From contig JAGNEJ010000004.1 of assembly GCA_018003315.1 (NCBI GenBank), positions 1 to 64,000 of the forward strand: a stretch of DNA of 64,000 nt. Reading direction: 5' to 3'. This DNA is from Verrucomicrobiales bacterium. Lineage in GTDB: Bacteria; Verrucomicrobiota; Verrucomicrobiia; Verrucomicrobiales; V1-33. The notes under the pieces are model-generated. The model ran no database searches, was not told where the DNA came from, and saw only the letters and a list, made by a program, of their open reading frames with translations. How positions within the stretch are numbered: the first letter of the stretch is position 1; every line of letters begins with the position of its first letter. Position numbers and translations under genes: made by a program. Shown piece by piece: positions 44,386 to 53,251 of this stretch.

Positions 44386-45657
44386 TTATTTGGGGGCCTT
44401 CTTGGCCTCGATTTGCGAACGCAGGGCGCCCAATTCCGGCAGTTTGGGATTTTCCTTGGCGGCTTCGCGAGCGCAGAGGTCCGCGCCGGGCACGTCTCCG
44501 GCGGCGAGCTTTCGCTGCCCGTTGATGACATGGATCATGGCATCACCCCCGATCAATTTTCCGGCCTTGCGCAGGGCCGCCTCGGCTTCGGGCAGTTTGC
44601 CGGCTTTTTGCAGGATTTCGGAGAGCAGCACGCCTGTCACCACCTCATGGCCCTCGTGAAGCGGAGGATTTTCCAGCAGGGCGGTCAAACGGTCCACCCG
44701 CGGCTGGGTGGTGCCGGCATCGTTGAGTTTCACCAGGGCTTTGAGTTCCATGGAATAAATGTCAGGGGCCTTGCGGGCGGTGACCCCCAGGGTGTCGATG
44801 GTGTCCAGGGCACTGGGACGGTGCAGGATGTCCTCCTGAAGCAGGCCTTTGAGCTTCAGGACGTCGGTCTGATCCACGTCCTCGCCAAACACCGTCTGCC
44901 ACGGCTTGAGGCTTTTGAGATCGGTCGGCATTTCGATGAGCACGGTGCGGCGGGCCACTTCACTGGCATAGACGCCGAACGTCCAGTCGTAGAGATCCAC
45001 GATTTTGAATTCGTTGCCACTGGCATGCACCAGCAGGTCGTAATAGAGGAGGCGCTCCGCCTTCGGCATGGTGCGGAGGGTCACGCAGGGATAACCGGCC
45101 CGTTTGGACAGGCGCAGAACCTGGGTGGGAATGCGGTCCGCACCCATGAGGACCTGGCTGAAAATGCCCGGCACCTGGGTGGAAATCAGCGCATTCACCT
45201 GATCCCTGACAAAATACCGGATGTCGCGCCCCGCATTGAACGCAACCTGGGTGCGGTACACCAGCGCGTCGTAGAGCACCGCCTTGTGCACGTCATCCTG
45301 GCGGCCCTCGGTCAAATCCTGCGCCAGTTGACGGGCCCAGGTTTCACACGCCGCCTGCTGGTCGCGGGTCAATTCCGCGGGCGGAAAGGGATTTTTGGCC
45401 ATCGGCTCCTCCCGCATGAATACTTTGGTGATGAGAAAATACCCCAGCAGAATCGGCAGGCCGATGCCCAGCACCCAGATGCCGATCGTGGCTCCGATGT
45501 TCGCTGTGGCCTCGCCGCCGCTCTCCTTGCCGGCTTTTCCTTTTCCGCCTTTCTTTTTCTTCTTTTTCCTGGGCGGGTCCGGCACGCGAGAGTAGCCGGG
45601 CAGCCCCGGCTGTTGGTACTGCGGCTGCTGATGGTAAGGCTCCTGCGGGTCACTCAT
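44386..45657 (-). CDS. Single-pass membrane protein with C-terminal TPR-like region
   Basis: The N-terminal 50 residues are rich in Pro, Gln and Lys (QPQYQQPGLPG, RKKKKKKGGKGKAGK), followed by a membrane helix (IGIWVLGIGLPILLGYFLI). The basic segment before it suggests the N-terminus stays in the cytoplasm. The large C-terminal part (about 340 residues) probably lies outside the membrane and ends in helical TPR-like pairs (LLSEILQKAGKLPEAEAALRKAGKL, INGQRKLAAGDVPGADLCAREAAKE). I do not recognise the central region (YPCVTLRTMPKAERLLYYDLLV). The start MSDPQEPYHQQ at 45657 gives a 423-residue protein; an in-frame extension to 45849 has no features. No operon partner is evident. Confidence 0.6.
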   Translation of the reverse strand: MSDPQEPYHQQPQYQQPGLPGYSRVPDPPRKKKKKKGGKGKAGKESGGEATANIGATIGIWVLGIGLPILLGYFLITKVFMREEPMAKNPFPPAELTRDQQAACETWARQLAQDLTEGRQDDVHKAVLYDALVYRTQVAFNAGRDIRYFVRDQVNALISTQVPGIFSQVLMGADRIPTQVLRLSKRAGYPCVTLRTMPKAERLLYYDLLVHASGNEFKIVDLYDWTFGVYASEVARRTVLIEMPTDLKSLKPWQTVFGEDVDQTDVLKLKGLLQEDILHRPSALDTIDTLGVTARKAPDIYSMELKALVKLNDAGTTQPRVDRLTALLENPPLHEGHEVVTGVLLSEILQKAGKLPEAEAALRKAGKLIGGDAMIHVINGQRKLAAGDVPGADLCAREAAKENPKLPELGALRSQIEAKKAPK

Positions 45658-45847
45658 GGGCGCAGCATGGAAGCATCCGCCACTCCCGGCAAGCCGAGAA
45701 TCGCATTTGCGGGAGTGGCCCGCGCCTGGCAGAAACAGGTTGCCGTGAATGCGCGTTTGCCGCCGATGCGGTGGATTTCTATGATGCCGCCCCATGTTTC
45801 CTGGATCTACCACCCGGGCCAACCCCTCCCGACACCTTGACCATTTC

Positions 45848-46366
45848 ATGCCCCTGGAGTTTTTCTACGCCCAAGCCGGACGTGGAACTCCCCCCGCCAC
45901 TTACATTGACGGCACGGACATGCCGGAACCCTGCCGTCACCTGCTGGTGCACGCGTCCGACATGACGCCGCGCCTGGCCGGCTTCCACGGATCGGAAATC
46001 GAACTGGAAGTAATGGAGGCACAGAAATCCGAACTGTTTGTCATGCGCATGGTGGTGCTGCGCCGCAAGGACACCGGAAAGCCGGTGGAATTCGGCGCCA
46101 TCGGCATTCATCTGGAAGGGTTCAATGCTGAAACCCGCGAGGAAATCCGCACCGGCATCACTCCACTGGGCGGCATCCTGGGCCGCCGGAACATCCCCCA
46201 CCAAAGCCAGCCAAAGGCCTACTTCTCCATCAGGGCGGACGATCTCATTGCCCGCCTGCTGCAGGAACCGGTCGGGGTGACGCTCTACGGTCGCTGCAAT
46301 GCCCTGCTGCACCCCGACGGCATCGCCTTCGCCGACATTGTGGAAATCCTGCCGGGCGGCGGTTGA
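45848..46366 (+). CDS. Conserved hypothetical protein, weak chorismate-lyase-like pattern
   Basis: The 172-residue protein has no signal peptide or membrane helix. Its central part (LFVMRMVVLRRKDTGKPVEFGAIGIHLEGF, then GITPLGGILGRRNIPHQSQPKAYFSI) loosely recalls the chorismate-lyase fold, where a beta-strand run is followed by a G-x-LG-x-L turn, but the catalytic residues cannot be matched. I therefore treat it as unassigned. The start MPLEFFYAQAGRG at 45848 is preferred; a longer form at 45794 adds residues with no evident structure (MFPGSTTRANPSRHLDHF). The gene is convergent with the DUF2905 gene at 46422 and divergent from the membrane protein gene at 45657. Confidence 0.55.
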   Translation: MPLEFFYAQAGRGTPPATYIDGTDMPEPCRHLLVHASDMTPRLAGFHGSEIELEVMEAQKSELFVMRMVVLRRKDTGKPVEFGAIGIHLEGFNAETREEIRTGITPLGGILGRRNIPHQSQPKAYFSIRADDLIARLLQEPVGVTLYGRCNALLHPDGIAFADIVEILPGGG

Positions 46367-46421
46367 GTTCGCTTCGGCTAGGGAAGTCGGCTCTGTGGCA
46401 GATCGCACGAAAGTTTTTGTC

Positions 46422-46625
46422 TTACCATTTCCGCAGCAACCACGCGGCAAGACTGACGACCAGGCTGACGAGCAGCAGGGAGGTGATGGGAAAAAACAGC
46501 ACCAGGCCTGGCTTTTCGATGCGGATGTCGCCCGGCAGACGACCCAGCGGCAGCTTCGCCAGCCACGGCCAAAGCAGTCCGGCGAGCAGGCAGGCGATCC
46601 CGATGGCGATGAGCGCTTTCTGCAT
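46422..46625 (-). CDS. DUF2905 small membrane protein
   Basis: The 67-residue protein has two membrane helices around a conserved turn: IAIGIACLLAGLLWPWLAKL, then PLGRLPGDIRIEKPGLVLFFP, then LLLVSLVVSLAAWLLRKW. The segment LGRLPGDI-RIEKPG is the hallmark of the DUF2905 family, which has no known function. The start at 46625 (MQKALIAIG) is supported by family length. It ends about 55 bases from the convergent hypothetical gene, and 20 bases separate it from the methyltransferase gene upstream on the same strand. Confidence 0.8.
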   Translation of the reverse strand: MQKALIAIGIACLLAGLLWPWLAKLPLGRLPGDIRIEKPGLVLFFPITSLLLVSLVVSLAAWLLRKW

Positions 46626-46645
46626 GGGGACAATGAAGGGAAAAC

Positions 46646-47563
46646 TCAGGCACGCGTGATTTCTGCGAACAGCAGCGGTTGCAAGAGAATCGTCCGCCCC
46701 TCGTGCGGCACAGAATGGGCGGCCAGTTCTTGAAGGAGCACTTTTTGCCTGGTTTCGCCCAGTTGGGAAAATCGGCAAAGAAACAGAAAATCCAGCAGAG
46801 CCGGACCATCACCGCTGCCGGACAGGCATTCGGTGACATCGATCCGGGCGGTGGCGGTTTGCAGTGCGGACTGAAACGCTCCGGAAAGGGACGCCAGGAT
46901 CTGTCGCAGATCACTTCCGGGCTCCGTTTGCGACTGCGCCGGCATCTCCACCTGGCGGTAAACCGCAGCCTTGAGCGCAGGCAGGCCCGCGTCGTCGCTG
47001 ATGCAGACCAGCAGCCGACCATTCGGAGCCAGCATCGCTGCCGCCTTGGCCACCGCTGCCTGCCGCTCCGCAAAATGATAGAGCGAATGCATGAAGACGA
47101 TGCGGTGGAACAGCTCCGACGGCGCAAAGTCCTCGAATTTCACCGGGTGCAGCACGGGCATTTCCTCTGGGGCGAGTCCGGCGACGGCGGCCTCCCGCTG
47201 CAGGGCATCCAGGGAGCGTCGGTTAGGGTCCAGGGCATGATAGGAAAACGGACGTCCGCGGCGCACCAGGCACTGCATCCACGGCAGGTCCATCTCCCCG
47301 CTGCCACAGCCGATGCTCAAGATCCGCGGCTGCTCGTCCCCGGTGAACTGCAGCCAGGGCGAGTGCTCCATCCAGCGCTGGATCACCTCGCGTTCATCGG
47401 ATGCCCGCCGGAAGGCGCGGTGGGAAAGCAGGTAGTCCTCCTCCTTCAGCCAGAGCCCGGGTTTTTTGGACGTTGACGCAGCCGCTTCTCCGCCGCCAGT
47501 GCCGACGGGCGGGCCTGCCTTGGCGGCGGCACGGCGGAAGAATGGCCATTTAAGCATCGACAT
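46646..47563 (-). CDS. Class I SAM-dependent methyltransferase-like protein
   Basis: The S-adenosylmethionine motif I is in RILSIGCGSGEMDLPWMQ, followed by YHALDPNRRSLDAL (acidic residue for ribose contact) and IVFMHSLYHFAERQAAV, MLAPNGRLLVCISDD. The C-terminal ~100 residues do not match any family I recognise. The substrate is unknown. The N-terminal segment (MSMLKWPFFRRAAAKAG, with Lys/Arg) may contact membrane or acidic partners. The start at 47563 (or 47557) overlaps the upstream acyltransferase gene's end by about 14 bases, so the two are co-transcribed and may serve one lipid or envelope pathway. Confidence 0.75.
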   Translation of the reverse strand: MSMLKWPFFRRAAAKAGPPVGTGGGEAAASTSKKPGLWLKEEDYLLSHRAFRRASDEREVIQRWMEHSPWLQFTGDEQPRILSIGCGSGEMDLPWMQCLVRRGRPFSYHALDPNRRSLDALQREAAVAGLAPEEMPVLHPVKFEDFAPSELFHRIVFMHSLYHFAERQAAVAKAAAMLAPNGRLLVCISDDAGLPALKAAVYRQVEMPAQSQTEPGSDLRQILASLSGAFQSALQTATARIDVTECLSGSGDGPALLDFLFLCRFSQLGETRQKVLLQELAAHSVPHEGRTILLQPLLFAEITRA

Positions 47564-48812
47564 GCTCCAGTTGGCGTCCCCCGTAGTGCGGGTTCCGCCC
47601 GTTGATGACATCCAACCCGCCTTGCACGGCCGCCTCGAAGCCGCGGGTCAAATCCTGCGCCGCGGTCCGGCTGCGGGCATTTTTCTCCAGCACGCAGCGG
47701 ATGGAAACAGGCGGGAGAATCATGGCATAGGCATGGCGCTGGCCGAACGGACGGCAGGCGCGGGAATAGAGATCCTCAGCCAGCCGTTCGGAAGTTTCGG
47801 CAAAACGGTCGATTGTGGGATTTTCCGCAAGGTAGTTTCCCGCATAGCCCAGCAGGCGAAGCACTAGCATGGCCTCATCCGCCCAGCCGGAAGCGGCCGG
47901 GTGGTCGATTTCGCGCGCCGGATCGGCGCGGACATCATGCACGGCCGACCGGACGCGGCGAACCCGCTCCTGCAAGCCCGTGTCAGGCTTCCCCGGCAAT
48001 CCCATTTTCTGTTCCAGCCCTGACAAAATAATTTCTGCGCTGCGTTGCACCTGCTGGTCGGTGGCATCCTGGGGGCTGGGGACCGGATAGCCGCGCTGCT
48101 TCAGATTGCGCTCGACCGCCAGCAGGCCAATGCGCTGCACCTCCCGCAGCACCGGGGCGGCAGCGTCAAACTGCGTGCCCAAAGCGTCGGCAATTCCCGC
48201 CAGCCTCCGGTGCACTCCAGGGCGGGGGTCGTGCAGGTGCGTGGTTTTGATCGCAATGGGCACCGCAAACACTTCCGCCGCGTCACCCAGCTGTTTCTGG
48301 GCACGAATGCCAATGAAGGCGGCCCCTTCCTGAAAGGATGCCGGACGGTCATTGGCTAGATGCACATTCCCCTCCGGAAAAATGGTGAGTGGCGCGTGAC
48401 CCTCCGCCAGCACCTGGATGGCGGTCTTCAGCGACTGCGTGTCGCCGGCGTCCCGATCCACCGAAAACGAACCCGTCCGCTGCATCAGCCAGGCCTGGAA
48501 TTTGCCCCGCAGAAACACATCGTATGCCGCCATGAAGACCGCGGGCAAGCCGCAGCGCCGCAGAACTTCCGTCACGATCTGAGGGTCACTGTGTGTTGGG
48601 TGATTCGGCACAAAGAGCAGGCGGACTCCGCGGCGCGCCGTGAATTGCTCCAGCCGCTCCATCCCGAAAACTTCCAGGTTCCGGATGCGGTGCTGCGGTC
48701 CAGGCAGGATGATGCGCCGGTTCGTTTCACGCGCCAGAAACCGGATGAACGCATTGGGCTTCGGTGGGAAGAAGCGGTATGGTGCGTCGGGAAACGGCAG
48801 CATGACGGCCAT
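47550..48812 (-). CDS. PlsC-like acyltransferase
   Basis: The central acyltransferase motifs are recognisable: RLLFVPNHPTHSDPQIV (HxxxxD version, with His and Asp), then AWLMQRTGSFSVDRDAGD and TIFPEGNVHLANDRP (the EGxxx substrate motif). This is the 1-acyl-glycerol-3-phosphate acyltransferase superfamily. The C-terminal ~200 residues are an extra helical region without clear family match. The gene has no strong membrane helices, so it would be peripheral. It overlaps the downstream methyltransferase gene by about 14 bases. The start at 48812 (MAVMLPFPDAPYRFFPPKP) is the first ATG and gives the usual extension before the domain. Confidence 0.75.
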   Translation of the reverse strand: MAVMLPFPDAPYRFFPPKPNAFIRFLARETNRRIILPGPQHRIRNLEVFGMERLEQFTARRGVRLLFVPNHPTHSDPQIVTEVLRRCGLPAVFMAAYDVFLRGKFQAWLMQRTGSFSVDRDAGDTQSLKTAIQVLAEGHAPLTIFPEGNVHLANDRPASFQEGAAFIGIRAQKQLGDAAEVFAVPIAIKTTHLHDPRPGVHRRLAGIADALGTQFDAAAPVLREVQRIGLLAVERNLKQRGYPVPSPQDATDQQVQRSAEIILSGLEQKMGLPGKPDTGLQERVRRVRSAVHDVRADPAREIDHPAASGWADEAMLVLRLLGYAGNYLAENPTIDRFAETSERLAEDLYSRACRPFGQRHAYAMILPPVSIRCVLEKNARSRTAAQDLTRGFEAAVQGGLDVINGRNPHYGGRQLEHVDA

Positions 48813-48922
48813 TTACCAACCCGAATCCCGCTTGCGCAAGGGCATTTCCAAAGGTTGGAAACCTGTCAGCTGCAATCAAAAGGATCAGTTGCAGCCGCCG
48901 TGCGGGAAGGGCAGATTCCCGC

Positions 48923-49864
48923 ATGAATTCGCGGTTCCTGCTCACTGTTTCCACCTCCCTGCTAGTGGTCCTCCCAAGCCTCCCCGCACAGGAAGCCAAA
49001 CCCGCCGAAAGCGCCCCGGCAGCCGAAACACCGGCAAAGCCAAAGCCGGATTTCATCCGCTTCCGGCAGGAGGAATCCACCGCCCGGCTGGAAACGGCCG
49101 TCAAATCCTATGCCAATGCGGACGGAGTGACCGTGGACCTGGTCGGCGTCGTTCACATCGCCGACAAGAGCTACTATCAAAAACTCAACGAACGCCTGGC
49201 TGGCTACGATGCCGTGCTCTATGAACTGGTGGGCGATCCCGCCGCACTGAAGGATGAAACCCTGCGCAAGCCGGACAATCCCCTGCGCAGCCTCCAGAAG
49301 CTGGCCGGCGGGATGCTGAAGCTGGACTTCCAGTTGGACAACATCGACTATACGCGTCCCAATTTCGTCCATGCCGACCTGAACGAAAAGCAGTTCGGCG
49401 ACCGCATGAAGGCCCGCGGCGAAAGCCTGATGAGTCTGCTAGGGCGGGCGATGAAAATGGAACGCGAAGGTGCCATCCCCGGTCAAAAAGAAATGCAGGA
49501 CCTCGCTCTCCCCGAAATTCTGGCAGCCCTGGGCAGCGGCGACGGCGCGGATGGCATCAAGATCGTCATGGCGAAAATGTTTGGCCATGCCGAGGAAATG
49601 ATCGATTCCTTTGAAGGGAAAGAGGGCACGGTGCTGCTGGCGGAACGCAACCAGGTCGTCGCCGATAAACTCAAGGAAAGCGTGGACGGCGGGAAGAAAA
49701 AACTGGCCATTTTTTACGGTGCCGGACACCTGCAGGGACTGGAGGAACTCATCGGCAAACAAGGATTTGAACCGAAGCAGGAAGAATGGCTGGCAGCGTG
49801 GACGATGAAGAAAAAGCCCGCTGCAGCACCAAAACCACCGACCGGCACCGGCAGGAAAATCTGA
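48923..49864 (+). CDS. Secreted TraB/GumN (TIKI-like) family protein
   Basis: A signal peptide (MNSRFLLTVSTSLLVVLPSLPAQ) is followed by a domain of the TraB/PrgY/GumN superfamily: VDLVGVVHIADKSYYQKLNERL, YDAVLYELVGD, LLAERNQVVADKL and AIFYGAGHLQGLEELI, which contain the conserved histidine, glutamates and GxGH positions. Related proteins are putative metalloproteases (Tiki) or plasmid pheromone regulators. The role here is unknown but should be periplasmic or extracellular. The Pro/Ala-rich stretch after the signal and the Lys/Pro-rich tail are low complexity. It is divergent from the PlsC-like gene and ends 7 bases before the convergent dgkA. Confidence 0.82.
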   Translation: MNSRFLLTVSTSLLVVLPSLPAQEAKPAESAPAAETPAKPKPDFIRFRQEESTARLETAVKSYANADGVTVDLVGVVHIADKSYYQKLNERLAGYDAVLYELVGDPAALKDETLRKPDNPLRSLQKLAGGMLKLDFQLDNIDYTRPNFVHADLNEKQFGDRMKARGESLMSLLGRAMKMEREGAIPGQKEMQDLALPEILAALGSGDGADGIKIVMAKMFGHAEEMIDSFEGKEGTVLLAERNQVVADKLKESVDGGKKKLAIFYGAGHLQGLEELIGKQGFEPKQEEWLAAWTMKKKPAAAPKPPTGTGRKI

Positions 49865-49871
49865 CGATTCC

Positions 49872-50252
49872 TCACCAGAGGAACCGGACAACATGCGGCC
49901 AGAACACCAGGCCGCCGATGGTGGCCGCCCCAGCCGCCGTGAGGAGCACGGCCGCCGCCGCGACATCCTTCGCCCGCCCGATGAGCGGATGGAAGCCGGG
50001 GGATGTGGCATCGGCCAGAAATTCGAAAGCGGTATTCATCGCCTCCGCCGACCACACCGCCGCCACCGCCAGCACGATCCAGCACCATTCCGCCGCGCAA
50101 AGCTGAAAGTAAAAACCACCCAGCGCGACCGCAACGGTAGCCGCGGCATGGATCCAGGCATTGTGCTGGGTGCGCAGCATCACGCCGAGGCCGCGGAGGG
50201 CGAACTGGAAACTCCGCAGACGCGAGGAAAGGGCAAAGGGACGGTCAGGCAT
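49872..50252 (-). CDS. dgkA: Diacylglycerol kinase / undecaprenol kinase family protein
   Basis: The 126-residue protein is the size of DgkA, with three hydrophobic segments and the active-site residues AEAMNTAFE (glutamate and asparagine) and the IGRAKDVAAAAVLL motif. In Gram-positives these kinases phosphorylate undecaprenol; in Proteobacteria, diacylglycerol. Which substrate applies here cannot be told. The N-terminal basic stretch (LSSRLRSFQFALRGL) is the amphipathic surface helix. It is convergent with the TraB-like gene. Confidence 0.88.
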   Translation of the reverse strand: MPDRPFALSSRLRSFQFALRGLGVMLRTQHNAWIHAAATVAVALGGFYFQLCAAEWCWIVLAVAAVWSAEAMNTAFEFLADATSPGFHPLIGRAKDVAAAAVLLTAAGAATIGGLVFWPHVVRFLW

Positions 50253-50634
50253 CCCGAAAGCTGCCCCTGCCCGGAAGCCAGGTCAACCGATCGACGATTT
50301 CAATACCGATCTAGCGCCAGATCAATGGAGCGGAAGCGGACTTCGCCCGACAGGCCGGAGCCGAGGGGCGCAATGAGGCTGGGGATTTTGTTGGAACGCG
50401 AGGAATGGTAGTCTTGGACGCGACTGCCAGCCTCGCAAAACGGACGCGGCACCAAGCGGGCAAATCATACCCAATTCGCCAAATCCGGTTAATGAATCCA
50501 GCTCGCGCTGGGTTCGGTCCATTGCACCGCAGACCGGCATTTTCCCATCCGGCGGGAAATTCGTTTACACCGGCAGGGCAGCGGTTACGTTGGCCGCACC
50601 CCACCAATTTTGTCATCCTTCACCCCGTCACCTC
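50253..50634. other. Intergenic region upstream of lemA
   Basis: No credible gene is visible in these 382 bases. They lie between the start of dgkA (minus strand) and lemA (plus strand) and so contain both promoters. GC-rich frames on the minus strand have no protein features. Confidence 0.4.
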
Positions 50635-51237
50635 ATGTCCGCAATTCTCATCGGTTTGCTCGTCCTTGTCGGCATCGCCCTGCTGCTCGTTTTCTGGGTG
50701 GTGGCCATGTACAATGGTCTGGTCACCCTGCGCAACCGCTACAAGAACGCCTTTGCACAAATCGATGTCCAACTCAAGCGCCGGTATGATCTGATTCCGA
50801 ACCTCGTCGAAACCGCCAAGACCTACATGGCGCACGAAAAAGGAACGCTGGAGGCGGTCATCGCCGCACGTTCCCAGGCGAATGCCGCCCGCGAGGCCGT
50901 GGCGGCCAATCCCGGCAACCCCCAGGCCATGGGGCAGCTGAACCAGGCGGAAGCCGGACTGACCGGTGCATTGAGCCGGTTCATGGTGCTGCAGGAGGCC
51001 TACCCCGACCTCAAGGCCAACCAGAACATGATGCAACTCACCGAGGAACTGACCTCCACGGAAAACAAAATCGCCTTCGCCCGGCAGGCCTACAATGACG
51101 CGGTGATGAACTACAACAACAAGCGGGAAATGTTTCCCAGCAGCATCATCGCCGGGGCTTTTAATTTCGGCGAAGCCACCCTGTTTGAAGTCAAGGAGGA
51201 CAAGGAACGGGACCCGGTGAAGGTTTCCTTCAACTGA
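50635..51237 (+). CDS. lemA: LemA family protein
   Basis: The 200-residue protein has one N-terminal membrane helix (ILIGLLVLVGIALLLVFWVVAMYN) and the LemA signature: NRYKNAFAQIDVQLKRRYDLIPNLVETAKTYMAHEKGTLEAVI, MVLQEAYPDLKANQNMMQLTEELTSTENKIAFARQAYND and the FPSSIIAGAF end. LemA-type proteins form coiled-coil bundles at the membrane. They are often paired with an M48 peptidase, which is the case here: the HtpX-like gene follows after 54 bases. The start MSAILIGLL at 50635 is the last ATG before the helix. Confidence 0.93.
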   Translation: MSAILIGLLVLVGIALLLVFWVVAMYNGLVTLRNRYKNAFAQIDVQLKRRYDLIPNLVETAKTYMAHEKGTLEAVIAARSQANAAREAVAANPGNPQAMGQLNQAEAGLTGALSRFMVLQEAYPDLKANQNMMQLTEELTSTENKIAFARQAYNDAVMNYNNKREMFPSSIIAGAFNFGEATLFEVKEDKERDPVKVSFN

Positions 51238-51291
51238 GCCTGCCGCCGCCCCGGAAGCTGAGGGGCTGCGGACGGATACTGCCTCGCTCCC

Positions 51292-53244
51292 ATGGACTTT
51301 TTCGCCAGCCAGGATGCGGCGCGAAAGAAAAGCCGTTTCCTCGTTCTCTATTTCGCTGCAGCCATCGCCGGCCTCATCCTGGCGCTGTATGCGGTGCTGA
51401 TGGTGGCGGTGAACCAGGCGGAAAACGGCAGCGTCCGCCGCGACCCGCGCACCGGTCTGCAGGTGAAATCGCACCGCACTGCCCGGTGGTGGGATCCCAT
51501 GGTGTTTCTGTGGGCATCGGGCGGCACCCTGGGCGTCATCGCCCTGGGCAGCGGTTACAAAACCATGCAGCTTTCCGGCGGCGGATCCGTGGTGGCGCGG
51601 GATCTGGGCGGGCGGCTGCTGGACCGCAACAGCAGCGATCCTGACGAACGAAAGCTGCTCAATGTCGTGGAGGAAATGTCCATCGCCTCCGGCATGCCGG
51701 TCCCGGATGTTTACCTGCTGGATGAGGAGGACGGCGTCAATGCCTTCGCGGCCGGGCGCACTCCGGGGGATGCCATTGTCGGGGTGACCCGCGGGGCGAT
51801 GCGGCTGCTTTCCCGCGATGAACTCCAGGGCGTCATCGCCCACGAGTTCAGCCACATCCTCAATGGCGACATGAAACTGAACCTGCGCCTCATCGGCCTG
51901 GTGCATGGGATTCTGATCATGGCGCTGATCGGACGCATTCTGATGCGTTCGATGTCCGGCCCGCGCTCCAGCTCTAACAACAGCAAGGGTGACCCGCGCG
52001 CCGCTATCTTTCTCTTTGGTCTGGCGCTGATGATCCTCGGCTACCTTGGCGTGCTGTTCGGGCGGATCATCAAAGCGGCCGTGTCCCGCCAGCGGGAATT
52101 CCTCGCCGATGCCTCGGCGGTGCAGTTCACGCGGCATCCGGAAGGCATCGCCGGTGCCCTGCGAAAAATCGGCGGACTCCAGGCGGGATCACGGCTCGCC
52201 ACCCCAAAAGCCGAGGAGGCCAGTCACCTCATGTTCAGCAATGCCCTGAGCAATTTTCCCTCGCTATTCGCCACCCATCCTCCGCTGCCGGAGCGCATCC
52301 GGGCGATTCTCCCCCAGTGGGACGGCAGCTTTCCGGAGGTCGCCCTGCCTGAAATCGCCGCTGGCGCCCGACCCGCGGATGCCCGCATGGCTTCGTTCGC
52401 CGGTGCTGCACCGCCGCCCCGGAATGTCCGCGCCATGGAACCGTTTGAACGCATGGGAGCCGTCACCGAGGCGGAACTGGCCGCGGCGCGCAGCCTCTTC
52501 GCCTCCCTGCCGCCCGACTGGCACCAGCACCTGCGCAGCCCTGCCGGGGCGCAGGCTATGATGTTTGCGCTGCTGATGTCCCAGGACGAGGCGCTGCGCG
52601 ACGCCGAGGTGCAGATGCTCCGCAGTGCCGTGGACGAAGGCACCCTGGACCTGACACTGCAGCTCCAACCGGACGTGGCCCGCCATTCTTCGGCCACGCT
52701 CATTGCCGTCATCGACCTGGCCATTCCCGCCCTGCGCCGCCTCATGCCCGCAGAGTATCACCGCTTCAAAAATATCCTGCATCACCTCATGGCCAGCGAC
52801 CAGCGGCTCGACCTGTTCGAGTTCATGGTGCAGAAAATCCTCCGCCGTCACCTCGACCTCTGGTTCAACCAGGTGGAGGCTCCGCGAGTCCAGTTCACAA
52901 AATTGCCCCAGATCGCCCAGGATGCCCGTCTGGTGCTTTCCACCCTGGCCTCGGTCGGCGGACGCGATGACGATGCTGCCTTGGCGGCCTTTTCCTCGGC
53001 GCAGCAGGTGTTTGCCGAGAACCAGGCGGACCTCGGCCCCTTTGCCGCCACGGTGGACCTCCAGGCGCTGGACCAGGCGCTGGACCGCATCGACAGAGCC
53101 TCCCCGCTCGTGAAAAAAAGCTTCCTCTACGCCTGCGGCCGAACCGTGATGACCGACGCCAGCGTCACCGGTGAGGAAGCCGAACTGCTCCGCGCCGTGG
53201 CGGATACCATCGGCTGCCCGATTCCGCCATTCGTCACACGTTAG
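51292..53244 (+). CDS. M48-family zinc metallopeptidase (HtpX-like) with C-terminal extension
   Basis: The peptidase core carries the zinc-binding HEFSHILNGDMKL (HExxH) at about residue 184 and the third ligand in REFLADASAVQFT about 75 residues later. Four membrane helices surround it (LYFAAAIAGLILALYAVLM, MVFLWASGGTLGVIALG, LVHGILIMALIGRIL, FLFGLALMILGYLGVLFG). The C-terminal ~300 residues are cytoplasmic-looking helical sequence (PPDWHQHLRSPAGAQAMMFALL) without a clear match, an extension not seen in E. coli HtpX. The enzyme probably degrades or processes membrane proteins, together with LemA, whose gene is 54 bases upstream. It ends 7 bases before the convergent PagL-like gene. Confidence 0.9.
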   Translation: MDFFASQDAARKKSRFLVLYFAAAIAGLILALYAVLMVAVNQAENGSVRRDPRTGLQVKSHRTARWWDPMVFLWASGGTLGVIALGSGYKTMQLSGGGSVVARDLGGRLLDRNSSDPDERKLLNVVEEMSIASGMPVPDVYLLDEEDGVNAFAAGRTPGDAIVGVTRGAMRLLSRDELQGVIAHEFSHILNGDMKLNLRLIGLVHGILIMALIGRILMRSMSGPRSSSNNSKGDPRAAIFLFGLALMILGYLGVLFGRIIKAAVSRQREFLADASAVQFTRHPEGIAGALRKIGGLQAGSRLATPKAEEASHLMFSNALSNFPSLFATHPPLPERIRAILPQWDGSFPEVALPEIAAGARPADARMASFAGAAPPPRNVRAMEPFERMGAVTEAELAAARSLFASLPPDWHQHLRSPAGAQAMMFALLMSQDEALRDAEVQMLRSAVDEGTLDLTLQLQPDVARHSSATLIAVIDLAIPALRRLMPAEYHRFKNILHHLMASDQRLDLFEFMVQKILRRHLDLWFNQVEAPRVQFTKLPQIAQDARLVLSTLASVGGRDDDAALAAFSSAQQVFAENQADLGPFAATVDLQALDQALDRIDRASPLVKKSFLYACGRTVMTDASVTGEEAELLRAVADTIGCPIPPFVTR

Positions 53245-53251
53245 GCAGATT